Source of the DNA: Pseudomonadota bacterium
Lineage (GTDB): Bacteria > Pseudomonadota > Gammaproteobacteria > Xanthomonadales > Xanthomonadaceae
Direction of reading: 5' to 3'
Length of the DNA: 8,150 bases
NCBI GenBank assembly: GCA_023399815.1
Contig: JAEWOJ010000126.1
Location: 1 to 8,150 of the forward strand
Shown: one piece after another, positions 1 through 5,304 of the stretch
Layout: the number at the start of each line of letters is the position of its first letter
Numbering within the stretch: the first letter of the stretch is position 1
The notes under the pieces: generated by a model
Seen by the model: the letters and a program-made list of their open reading frames with translations, nothing else
Told to the model about the DNA's origin: nothing
The model's database searches: none
Made by a program: the position numbers and the translations under genes

Positions 1-16
1 CGGTTCGTGGCTGCCT

Positions 17-44
17 GAGCGGTGGCGATTTGCGTCGCTCCTAC
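17..44 (-). repeat. Degenerate GTAG-headed REP-like element downstream of flgF
   Basis: Read on the minus strand, a GTAG head (44-41) is followed by GAGCG (40-36) and, after a 14-base gap, CGCTC (21-17). An alternative inner pairing, GCGA (25-28) with TCGC (35-38), is also possible. It resembles the GTAG-headed intergenic stem-loops of Xanthomonadaceae, but the stem is short and imperfect, so this is a weaker copy than the others in the window. It lies in the gap between flgF and whatever follows it, probably flgG, outside the window. Confidence 0.5.
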
Positions 45-68
45 ACAAACGAATGGGGTGCGGCGGCC

Positions 69-818
69 TCAGCCGTTCAGGCGCAGCAGCGTGTTGGCGC
101 TGCGCGCGTTCTCGTCGCCGTGCTTGATGACCTTGACCTGCATCTCGAACTGGCGCTGCAGCTGGATCATCTGCACCAGCGCGCCGGCGGCGTCGACGTT
201 GCTGGATTCGAGCATGCCGCTGTCCAGCGCCTTGCCCTGGACCTGGGCGAAGGGCTGCTGCGGGTCGTTGTTGCGCATCAGCCCGTCCAGGCCGCGCTGC
301 AGGCGGTCGTCCGGCGCCTGCACCACGCGCAGCCGGCCGATCATGGCCATGGTCTGCGGGCCTTCGCCCAGCGGAATGATCGACAGCGTGCCGTCGTGGC
401 CGATCTCGATGGCCTGGTGCGGCGGCACCGCCATCGGGTTGCCGTTCTCGTCGAGCACGGCATTGCCCTCGGCGGTGACCAGCTGGCCATTGGGCGTGAG
501 CGTCAATGCGCCGGCGCGGGTATAGGCCTCCGAGCCATCGCTGGCCTGCACCGCCAGCCAGCTGCCTGGCTGCAACGACAGGTCCAATGCATTGCCGGTG
601 ATCTGCTGGGCGCCGACGCGGCGGTTGAAGCCGGCATCCACGTGCAGGGCGTCGATGCGCGAGGCATAGCCCTGGCCCTGGATCGGGAACGCCTCGGTGT
701 TGGCCAGCGCTTCCTTGAAGCCGGGCGTGTCGGAGTTGGCCAGGTTGTGCGACACGGTCGCCTGGGCCTGCAGCGAGGCGCGGGCGCCGGTCATGGCGAC
801 GTAGAGGGCTTTGTCCAT
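69..818 (-). CDS. flgF: Flagellar basal-body proximal rod protein FlgF
   Basis: FlgF is a proximal rod subunit of the flagellar axial structure, exported by the flagellar type III apparatus and assembled in the periplasm. The 249-residue product matches the usual family length. The N-terminus (residues 1-35) has the axial-protein pattern with SHNLANSDTPGFKE, and the C-terminus (about 200-249) carries the matching heptad region with LESSNVDAAGALVQMI. The middle has the FlgF/FlgG-type core (WLAVQ at 87-91, YTRAGALTL at 99-107). There is no signal peptide, as expected. The ATG at 818 is supported by the conserved MDKALYVAMTGA opening, but there is no Shine-Dalgarno sequence before it: the 20 bases upstream are pyrimidine-rich and belong to an inverted repeat. 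It is the last gene of the flgB-C-D-E-F series visible here; flgG is expected next, outside the window. Confidence 0.96.
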   Translation of the reverse strand: MDKALYVAMTGARASLQAQATVSHNLANSDTPGFKEALANTEAFPIQGQGYASRIDALHVDAGFNRRVGAQQITGNALDLSLQPGSWLAVQASDGSEAYTRAGALTLTPNGQLVTAEGNAVLDENGNPMAVPPHQAIEIGHDGTLSIIPLGEGPQTMAMIGRLRVVQAPDDRLQRGLDGLMRNNDPQQPFAQVQGKALDSGMLESSNVDAAGALVQMIQLQRQFEMQVKVIKHGDENARSANTLLRLNG

Positions 819-950
819 GGGGAACGGGGACCGGGGAGCGGGGAAGGGGGAATGACGGGATGCCGTGGACGAAAGGAGCGGAACCGGGAGCGGGGCAGGG
901 CGGAGAGCCTCCGCGCCGTGTCATTCCCCGTTCCCGCTTCCCCGTTCCCC
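819..950. repeat. GGGGAAC-rich imperfect inverted repeat filling the flgE-flgF spacer
   Basis: The spacer is built from two inverted arms. GGGGAACGGGGA (819-830) pairs perfectly with TCCCCGTTCCCC (939-950), and GGGGAATGAC (847-856) pairs perfectly with GTCATTCCCC (920-929). The intervening arm sequence is similar but with small length differences. A third, looser copy of the same G-rich theme lies at about 874-899. The repeat begins at the base immediately upstream of the flgF ATG and ends three bases short of the flgE stop codon. No promoter of sigma-54 or sigma-28 type was seen in it. In RNA it could form a long hairpin between the hook and rod cistrons. The GGGAAC core recalls the arms at 5095-5130 and 5336-5393. 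Confidence 0.75.
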
Positions 951-953
951 GCC

Positions 954-2231
954 TTAACGGATGTTGATCACCGTCTGGGTGATCTGGTCCTGGGTCGAGA
1001 GCATCTGCGCGTTGGCCTGGAAGTTGCGCTGCGCAGTGATCATGTTGACCAGCTGCTGGGTCAGGTCGACGGTCGAGGCTTCCAGCGAACCGGCCTGGAT
1101 CTGGCCCAGGTCCGAACTGTCGGGCGCGCCGGTGCGCGGCGTGCCGGAGGCGTAGGTCTCGGACCACAGGTTGTTGCCCTGGCTCAGCAGGCCCTGCGGG
1201 TTGTTGAAGTTGGTCAGCGCGACCTGGCCCAGCGCCACGTCCACGCCATTGGAATAGCGCGCGTAGACGACACCATTGTCCGAGATGTTGATCTCGTTGA
1301 GCTTGCCGGACGGATAGCCGTCCTGCCCGGTGTTGTGCTGGTTGAACTTCTCGCCGTACTGGGTGGAACCGGAGATGTCCAGGCTCATGCTCAGCTGGCC
1401 GGCGCCGGTGGTCGGGGTGAAGCTGCCCAGGTCGATCTGGCCGTCGGTCGGCGAGGTCAGGGCGCCGCTGTCGGAGAACTGCAGCAGGGTCGGGGTGCCG
1501 ATGACCGCCGGGACCGGCGGAGTGGCAGTGGGATCGCCGGGCGCGCTGCCGTCGTTGACGGGCACGCCGTCCACGAAGTTGTAGACCTCCCACTCGTTGG
1601 GAGTGGCGGTCTTGACGAAATACGCGGTCTGCACGTGGCTGACGCCCAGCGAATCGAAGACGGTGATGCCGCCGCTGGAGAAGTTGTAGCTGTTGCTGCT
1701 GGCCGGATCGAACGGCGTGATCGTCGGCACCTCGGCGTTGGCCGGCAGGGTGAAGGCAAGCTCCAGGCTGCTGGTCGGACGCGGGGCGCTGTCGCCGGAG
1801 AGCAGGCGCAGGTCGGTCAGGGCGCCGTCGAAGCGGGTACCGTCGGCGTTGGGCGCATACACCTGCAGGCGGGCGCCCTGCGGGTTGACCACGTACCCGC
1901 TCTTGTCGGGCTGGAAGTTGCCGGCGCGCGAGTAGACGCGGGAACCGTTCATGCTCAGGGTGAAGAAGCCCTCGCCTTCGATGGCCAGATCCAGGCTGCG
2001 GCCGGTCTGGTCGATGTTGCCCTGCGAGAACTGCTGGGCGACGTTGGTCAGGCGCGCGCCCGAGCCGACGGCATTGCCGAGCAGGCCATAGCCGGTGGCG
2101 TTGAGCACGTTGGCGAACTCGGCGCGCGATTCCTTGAAGCCGACGGTGTTGACGTTGGCGATGTTGTTGGCGGTGATGCTCAGGTCCGCGTTGGCGGCGC
2201 TGATGCCGGACAGGGAAGCGTTGAAACCCAT
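954..2231 (-). CDS. flgE: Flagellar hook protein FlgE
   Basis: FlgE polymerises into the hook, the flexible joint between rod and filament. The product is 425 residues, close to the roughly 400 of enterobacterial FlgE. The N-terminal axial domain is seen at residues 1-45 (SLSGISAANADLSITANNIAN, then NTVGFKESRAEF). The FlgE/F/G core follows (DLAIEGEGFF at 81-90, YSRAGNFQPD at 100-109). The C-terminal axial helix occupies about 382-425 (LEASTVDLTQQLVNMI and QRNFQANAQML). Residues 226-246 form a Pro/Thr/Ala-rich linker in the outer part of the molecule, probably a variable surface loop. The ATG at 2231 has a good Shine-Dalgarno AGGAG at 2243-2239, seven bases upstream. The gene lies 34 bases after flgD, consistent with one operon driven from the promoter ahead of flgB. 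Confidence 0.97.
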   Translation of the reverse strand: MGFNASLSGISAANADLSITANNIANVNTVGFKESRAEFANVLNATGYGLLGNAVGSGARLTNVAQQFSQGNIDQTGRSLDLAIEGEGFFTLSMNGSRVYSRAGNFQPDKSGYVVNPQGARLQVYAPNADGTRFDGALTDLRLLSGDSAPRPTSSLELAFTLPANAEVPTITPFDPASSNSYNFSSGGITVFDSLGVSHVQTAYFVKTATPNEWEVYNFVDGVPVNDGSAPGDPTATPPVPAVIGTPTLLQFSDSGALTSPTDGQIDLGSFTPTTGAGQLSMSLDISGSTQYGEKFNQHNTGQDGYPSGKLNEINISDNGVVYARYSNGVDVALGQVALTNFNNPQGLLSQGNNLWSETYASGTPRTGAPDSSDLGQIQAGSLEASTVDLTQQLVNMITAQRNFQANAQMLSTQDQITQTVINIR

Positions 2232-2265
2232 GGCGATACTCCTGGGAAATCCGTGGAAGGTGGGC

Positions 2266-2940
2266 TCAGCTGACGCGGAGCACGTAGTCGAGCGGGGCCG
2301 CGCCCAGCCCCTTGAGGTTCAGGTAGAGCCCATCCGAACCGACGGTCACGCTTTCGACCTCGGCCTGCACGTAGGTGCTGAGCGTGCTCTGCGTGCCGCT
2401 GGTGTCGGTGTAGGTGGCGGCGATGCTGTAGGTGCCGGCCGGCATGCGCTTGCCGTTGGCATCGGTGCCGTCCCACTGGAAGTTCACTTCGCCTGAGGCA
2501 TCGGCCGGCACGCTCAGCTGGGTGACCTTGCTGCCGTTGGCGTCGGTGATGTCCACGGTGATGGTGCCCGCGCCCGGCGCGGCCACGGTGCCGCCGGTCT
2601 CGCCTTCGTCGCCCAGCGTGAACTTGGCCGAAGGCACCAGCACGTCGTGGCCGACCATGGCCGCGCCGCGCAGGATCTGGTCGCCGGCCATCGATTCCTG
2701 GAAGCCGGTGACGGACTTGTTCAGGTCGTTGATGCCCTGCACCGTGGACAGCTGCGCCATCTGCGCGACCATCTGGCTGTTGTCCATCGGCTTGAGCGGG
2801 TCCTGGTGCTGCAGCTGGGTGGTCATCAGGCGCAGGAAGTCGGCCTGGTCCAGCGCGTCCTTCTTCTTGGTGCTCTGCGTGGCAGGCGCGTTCAGGCCGA
2901 GCGCGCCGAACAGGTCGGTATTGGTGTTGATGCTGCTCAT
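2266..2940 (-). CDS. flgD: Flagellar hook assembly scaffold FlgD
   Basis: FlgD caps the growing hook, is needed for FlgE polymerisation and is later removed. The 224-residue product shows the conserved N-terminal signature at residues 33-66 (ADFLRLMTTQLQHQDPLKPM followed by DNSQMVAQMAQLS). A central beta-rich part (about 95-195) contains the FlgD Ig-like/tudor region with WDGTDANGKRMPAGTYSI at 156-173. The C-terminus (V197-S224) ends in YVLRVS. The start at 2940 is followed by a typical low-complexity N-terminus (Asn/Thr/Lys-rich to about residue 28). The Shine-Dalgarno is weak (GGGAT about 10 bases upstream). It starts 26 bases after the flgC stop and ends 34 bases before flgE, so it is most likely co-transcribed with both. 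Confidence 0.97.
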   Translation of the reverse strand: MSSINTNTDLFGALGLNAPATQSTKKKDALDQADFLRLMTTQLQHQDPLKPMDNSQMVAQMAQLSTVQGINDLNKSVTGFQESMAGDQILRGAAMVGHDVLVPSAKFTLGDEGETGGTVAAPGAGTITVDITDANGSKVTQLSVPADASGEVNFQWDGTDANGKRMPAGTYSIAATYTDTSGTQSTLSTYVQAEVESVTVGSDGLYLNLKGLGAAPLDYVLRVS

Positions 2941-2966
2941 GACAGTGGAATCCCGTGGAGGCCGGC

Positions 2967-3374
2967 TCAGCGGCCCATGGTCAGGGTGGCCAGGGTCAGT
3001 TCCTTGGCGGTGTTGAGCATTTCCACGCCGGCCTGGTAATTGCGCGAGGTGGAAATGAGGTTGACCATCTGCGCCACCGGATCGATGTCCGGCGAGTAGA
3101 CGTAGCCCTCGCCATCGGCCAGCGGATGGTTCGGTTCGTAGCGCTTGAGCGGCGGCGCCTCGCTCTGGGTGATCTGCTTGACCTCCACGCTGGTCAGGCG
3201 CGGGTCCTCGCGGCTGGTGACGGCCTGGAAGATCGGCTCCAGCGGCTTGTAGACCGCCTCCGCCGAACCGGCAACGGTGTCGGCATTGGACAGGTTGGAG
3301 GCGATGGTGCTCATGCGCACCGACTGCGCCTGCAGCGCAGAGCCGGCGATGTCGAAGATGGGCAGGTTGCTCAT
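2967..3374 (-). CDS. flgC: Flagellar proximal rod protein FlgC
   Basis: FlgC is a proximal rod subunit that joins FlgB and FlgF between the MS-ring and the distal rod. The product is 135 residues, the normal family length. The N-terminal axial motif lies at residues 7-32 (FDIAGSALQAQSVRM, then ASNLSNADT). The family-typical segment GYVYSPDIDPVAQMVNLI is at 90-107 and RNYQAGVEMLNTAKELTL at 111-128. The reading frame stays open for another 612 bases upstream, but the ATG at 3374 is chosen because homology begins there and because AAGGGAG (3387-3381) stands seven bases in front of it. That Shine-Dalgarno overlaps the flgB stop codon (TAAGGGAG), which suggests translational coupling. The gap to flgB is 11 bases. 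Confidence 0.97.
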   Translation of the reverse strand: MSNLPIFDIAGSALQAQSVRMSTIASNLSNADTVAGSAEAVYKPLEPIFQAVTSREDPRLTSVEVKQITQSEAPPLKRYEPNHPLADGEGYVYSPDIDPVAQMVNLISTSRNYQAGVEMLNTAKELTLATLTMGR

Positions 3375-3385
3375 GGCGTTCTCCC

Positions 3386-3784
3386 TTACTGGCCGGTGAT
3401 CGCGGTCAACAGGGTGCGCACCTTCGACTCGACGAAGCTGAGCGAGGCGCGGTATTCCAGCGCGGCGCGGCCATAGGCGGCGCGTTCGGCGTCCGGATCG
3501 ACGGTGTTGCCGTCCAGGCTCGGCTGCACGCCGGGGCGCAGCACCTGGAACGGATTGAGGCCATCGTCGCCGACACGGTAATGCTGCTCGGCGGTGGCGG
3601 TCAGCAGGCCGTTGCCATCCTGCCCCTGGGCGTTGCGCAGGGCGGCATCGAAGTCCAGGTCGCGGGCCTTGTAGCCGGGCGTGTCGGCATTGGCCAGGTT
3701 GCCGGCGATCAGTTTCATGCGCTGCTCGCGCAGCGGCATGGCTTGGGCATGGACACCCAGATAGTTGGAAATCAGATTGGGCAT
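3386..3784 (-). CDS. flgB: Flagellar proximal rod protein FlgB
   Basis: FlgB is the proximal rod protein at the base of the rod, contacting the export gate and MS-ring side. The product is 132 residues, typical for the family. The N-terminal motif at residues 23-44 (MKLIAGNLANADTPGYKARD) is diagnostic, and the C-terminal axial helix is at about 105-132 (GRAALEYRASLSFVESKVRTLL split over that region). The frame remains open 51 bases further upstream, but that extension would start before the predicted transcription start. The ATG at 3784 has GGGAGG (3796-3791) six bases upstream. It is the first gene of the flgBCDE(F) operon, with a sigma-54 promoter at 3835-3819. Confidence 0.97.
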   Translation of the reverse strand: MPNLISNYLGVHAQAMPLREQRMKLIAGNLANADTPGYKARDLDFDAALRNAQGQDGNGLLTATAEQHYRVGDDGLNPFQVLRPGVQPSLDGNTVDPDAERAAYGRAALEYRASLSFVESKVRTLLTAITGQ

Positions 3785-3790
3785 GGCGCG

Positions 3791-3817
3791 CCTCCCGGGG
3801 GATCGATGCCCGGGAGG
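3791..3817. promoter_or_regulatory. Perfect 9-bp palindrome at the flgB transcription start and ribosome binding site
   Basis: CCTCCCGGG (3791-3799) and CCCGGGAGG (3809-3817) are perfect inverted copies separated by nine bases. On the flgB strand the downstream arm contains the Shine-Dalgarno GGGAGG. The upstream arm falls at about -9 to -1 relative to the start predicted from the sigma-54 promoter, so a transcript from that promoter would not contain both arms. A longer read-through transcript from cheV would, and could fold to hide the ribosome binding site. Alternatively it is a protein binding site, or chance in GC-rich DNA. Confidence 0.45.
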
Positions 3818-3818
3818 C

Positions 3819-3835
3819 TGCAAGCGGTGTGCCAA
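3819..3835 (-). promoter_or_regulatory. Sigma-54 (RpoN) promoter of the flgB operon
   Basis: On the minus strand the sequence TTGGCAC-ACCGC-TTGCA matches the sigma-54 consensus (TGGCAC, five bases, TTGCA/T), with GG at -24 and GC at -12 (3821-3820) in correct spacing. The predicted start is near 3808, giving a leader of about 24 bases that holds the flgB Shine-Dalgarno. Sigma-54 control of rod and hook genes is well known in Pseudomonas, Vibrio and Xanthomonas. The required activator, of the FleQ/FlrC type, is not in the window. Confidence 0.9.
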
Positions 3836-3924
3836 AAGGCGGGGGCGCGGGAGGAGAGGCTAGGGACGATAGAGGCCGGGGCGGTCTCAGCCTGCGCAGA
3901 GATTGCCGGCCTGGTTGTTCAAAC

Positions 3925-3990
3925 GTAGGTGCGGGGCTTGCCCCGCACGAACCTGGCCGGAACCGCGTGCGGGGCAAGCCCCGCACCTAC
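3925..3990. repeat. Tail-to-tail pair of identical GTAG REP stem-loops
   Basis: A forward unit (3925-3948) has a GTAG head, then GTGCGGGG, loop CTTG, CCCCGCAC. An exact inverted copy follows at 3967-3990, ending in CTAC. The 24-base units are identical, and 18 bases separate them. The heads face outward, the arrangement typical of paired REP elements. A further GTAG head (4002-3999 on the minus strand, followed by GAGCAACC) abuts the right unit. The pair lies upstream of the flgB promoter and downstream of cheV. REP pairs of this sort are commonly mobilised by RAYT transposases; none is encoded here. They could end or stabilise the cheV transcript. Confidence 0.85.
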
Positions 3991-3998
3991 GGTTGCTC

Positions 3999-4035
3999 CT
4001 ACGCCGCCCCAGCGACCTGGAGCAGGCGGTGCCGC
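3999..4035 (-). repeat. Displaced duplicate of the cheV 3' end including its stop codon
   Basis: Bases 3999-4035 match 4104-4140, the last 37 bases of cheV, at 32 of 37 positions without gaps. On the minus strand the duplicate reads RHRLLQVAGAA followed by TAG, against LHRLRQVAEAA and TAG in cheV. The match starts exactly at the GTAG/CTAC boundary and stops at 4035. A REP pair (4037-4107) lies between the two copies, so the arrangement looks like a REP pair bracketed by a direct repeat. The copy at 3999 has no start of its own and is a non-coding remnant. Confidence 0.75.
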
Positions 4036-4036
4036 G

Positions 4037-4107
4037 GTAGGCCGGGGGAATGCCCCCGGCGGGCTTCATATGGATGCGCGGGCGCCGGGGACGTAGCCCC
4101 GGCCTAC
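4037..4107. repeat. Second inverted pair of GTAG REP stem-loops, overlapping the cheV stop
   Basis: The forward unit (4037-4060) is GTAG, GCCGGGGG, loop AATG, CCCCCGGC. The inverted unit (4084-4107) is GCCGGGG, loop ACGTAG, CCCCGGC, CTAC. Heads face outward, with 23 bases between the units. The two differ in loop and stem length, so they are not a simple copy. The head of the inverted unit supplies the TAG stop codon of cheV (4106-4104). The stem right behind the stop codon could act as a transcript end or as 3' protection, although no U-tract follows. Confidence 0.85.
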
Positions 4108-5048
4108 GCGGCCTCGGCGACCTGGCGCAGGCGGTGCAGCACGAAGTCGGCCAGTTCGTGGGGGCTGTACTTGGGCACGAAGGCGTTGGCGCCGACGCGC
4201 TCGACCATGGCGTTGTTGAACACGCCGGACAGGGACGTGTGCAACAGCACGAACAGCCCGGCCAGGCCGGGGTGGCGGCGGATTTCCGTCGTCAGGGTGT
4301 AGCCGTCCATGGCCGGCATCTCGATGTCGGAGATGACCATGGCATAGCGCTCGGCCGGGTTCTCGCCCGCCGCGTGGATCTGCAGCAGGTGGTCCAGCGC
4401 CTGCTTGCCGTCCGACAGCAGGGTGGCGGTGACGCCCAGCTGGTCGAGCACGCTGCGGATCTGCTGGCGGGCCACGCGCGAGTCGTCCACCACCAGCACC
4501 TGCATCGGCGGCGCGCCGGCGGGCAGGGCCATCGACGGGTCCAGCACGGCTTCCTTGCTGATCTGGGCGATGTCGGCCAGCACGCTCTCGACGTCGATGA
4601 CCTGGATCAGCTCGCCCTGGAAGCGGGTGACCGCGGTCAGGTAGCTGGCCTCGGCGCCCAGTTCCGGCGGCGGCTGGATGTCTTCCACTGCGATGTTGAC
4701 GATCCGTTCCACGCCGCTGACCAGGAAGCCCTGCACCGAGCGGTTGAATTCGGTGACCACCAGGTAGCCCGGCGAGGTGTCGGCGTCCGGCTCGCGCTCG
4801 GGATGGCCGATCGCCAGCCCCAGGTCCAGCACCGGCACCGAGCGGCCGCGCACGTCGGCCACGCCGGCGAACTGCGCCGGCAGGCCCGGGACCAGGAACA
4901 GGGGCGGGCGCCGCAGCACCTCCTGGACCTTGAACACGTTCACGCCAAAAAGCTGGCGGCCGCCCAGGCGGAACAGCAGCAGGGCCAGTCGGTTGTGGCC
5001 GGCCAGCCGGGTGCGCTGGTCGATGCGGTTGAGCAGGTCATGTGACAT
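4104..5048 (-). CDS. cheV: Chemotaxis coupling protein CheV (CheW domain plus receiver domain)
   Basis: CheV is a cytoplasmic adaptor linking chemoreceptors to the kinase CheA, with a phosphorylatable receiver domain thought to tune adaptation. The product is 314 residues, the usual size. A CheW-like domain spans about 18-160 (LLLFRLGGRQLFGVNVFKV, GVADVRGRSVPVLDL at 62-76, FQGELIQVIDVE at 143-154). The receiver domain spans about 182-310: acidic pocket D188-D189 (LVVDDSR), phosphoacceptor D241 (ISDIEMP), switch T271 (LHTS) and K293 (VPKYSP) are all present. The frame is open 231 bases further upstream, but the MSHDLLNRID start at 5048 is chosen because similarity begins there and a sigma-28 promoter lies directly in front. 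Only a weak CAGG precedes it. No cheR lies between cheV and flgB, unlike Pseudomonas and Vibrio. The TAG stop is the head of a REP element. Confidence 0.96.
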   Translation of the reverse strand: MSHDLLNRIDQRTRLAGHNRLALLLFRLGGRQLFGVNVFKVQEVLRRPPLFLVPGLPAQFAGVADVRGRSVPVLDLGLAIGHPEREPDADTSPGYLVVTEFNRSVQGFLVSGVERIVNIAVEDIQPPPELGAEASYLTAVTRFQGELIQVIDVESVLADIAQISKEAVLDPSMALPAGAPPMQVLVVDDSRVARQQIRSVLDQLGVTATLLSDGKQALDHLLQIHAAGENPAERYAMVISDIEMPAMDGYTLTTEIRRHPGLAGLFVLLHTSLSGVFNNAMVERVGANAFVPKYSPHELADFVLHRLRQVAEAA

Positions 5049-5055
5049 GCAGCCT

Positions 5056-5083
5056 GTATCGGCAGGGCGGGGCCGGGACTTGA
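5056..5083 (-). promoter_or_regulatory. Sigma-28 (FliA) promoter of cheV
   Basis: On the minus strand TCAAG (5083-5079), a 15-base spacer and GCCGATAC (5063-5056) match the sigma-28 pattern known from Pseudomonas (TCAAG, about 15 bases, GCCGATA). The element ends only seven bases before the cheV ATG (5048). With a start six to eight bases after the -10 element, the transcript would begin at or within a base or two of the ATG, so a leaderless mRNA is predicted. This fits cheV as a late flagellar gene. Confidence 0.8.
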
Positions 5084-5185
5084 GGCCGGGAAGCCGGGAA
5101 CGTAGAGGGGAGGAACCAGGAACGTAGAGACGGCCGGGTGGTGGCGGTCCTCTCCCGGAAGGCGCCGGCCCACATACACATAAGG

Positions 5186-5225
5186 CATTTAAGAAGACAT
5201 TTAAGGGTGTAAGAAGACATTTAAG
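5186..5225. repeat. AT-rich tandem repeat with a 20-base period
   Basis: TAAGAAGACATTTAAG occurs exactly at 5190-5205 and 5210-5225. The core CATTTAAG occurs a third time at 5186-5193, so it is seen at 5186, 5198 and 5218 (spacings of 12 and 20 bases). The stretch from about 5171 to 5228 is strikingly AT-rich in a GC-rich window. It lies about 140 bases upstream of cheV and 180 upstream of flgA. Its role is unknown; a protein binding array or a slippage-prone repeat is possible. Confidence 0.8.
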
Positions 5226-5228
5226 AAG

Positions 5229-5304
5229 GTGGGTGCCGACCGTTGGTCGGCACTCCCGGCCCGCACGCCCTGACCCCACCGCCCGACCAACGGTCGGGCG
5301 CCAC
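5229..5304. repeat. Inverted pair of GTGG-headed REP stem-loops
   Basis: The forward unit has a GTGG head (5229-5232), then GTGCCGACC, loop GTT, GGTCGGCAC (5233-5253): a perfect 9-bp stem. The inverted unit has CGCCCGACC (5280-5288), loop AAC, GGTCGGGCG (5292-5300), then CCAC (5301-5304): again a perfect 9-bp stem. The core CGACC-GTT-GGTCG is shared, and a compensating change at each stem base preserves pairing. The GTGG head is a variant of GTAG. The pair lies at the centre of the composite repeat between cheV and flgA. Confidence 0.85.

Noticed and set aside
900..914. Short inverted repeat GCGGAG/CTCCGC as a terminator after flgE
   Set aside because: The stem is short and nothing T-rich follows on the flgE strand; it is inside the larger G-rich repeat and cannot be told from chance.
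30..2273. A 747-codon open frame on the plus strand, antisense to flgF and flgE
   Set aside because: It runs antisense across two firmly identified genes and their spacer. Its protein is rich in G, A, V, R, H and Q with no recognisable domain, as expected for a shadow frame in very GC-rich DNA.
2967..3986. A 339-residue version of FlgC starting at 3986
   Set aside because: The extra N-terminus is Arg/Pro-rich shadow translation through flgB in another frame. The ATG at 3374 has a strong Shine-Dalgarno and matches family length.
4050..5045. A 331-codon plus-strand frame antisense to cheV
   Set aside because: Same composition (H, Q, V, G, A, R-rich) and fully covered by cheV on the other strand; no domain or ribosome binding site.
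5186..5225. Possible CRISPR array
   Set aside because: Only two full repeat copies, with spacers of about four bases; no cas genes. It is a short tandem repeat.
4104..5279. A 391-residue CheV starting at 5279
   Set aside because: The extension reads through repeat DNA and the sigma-28 promoter and has no similarity to CheV; family length fits the 5048 start.
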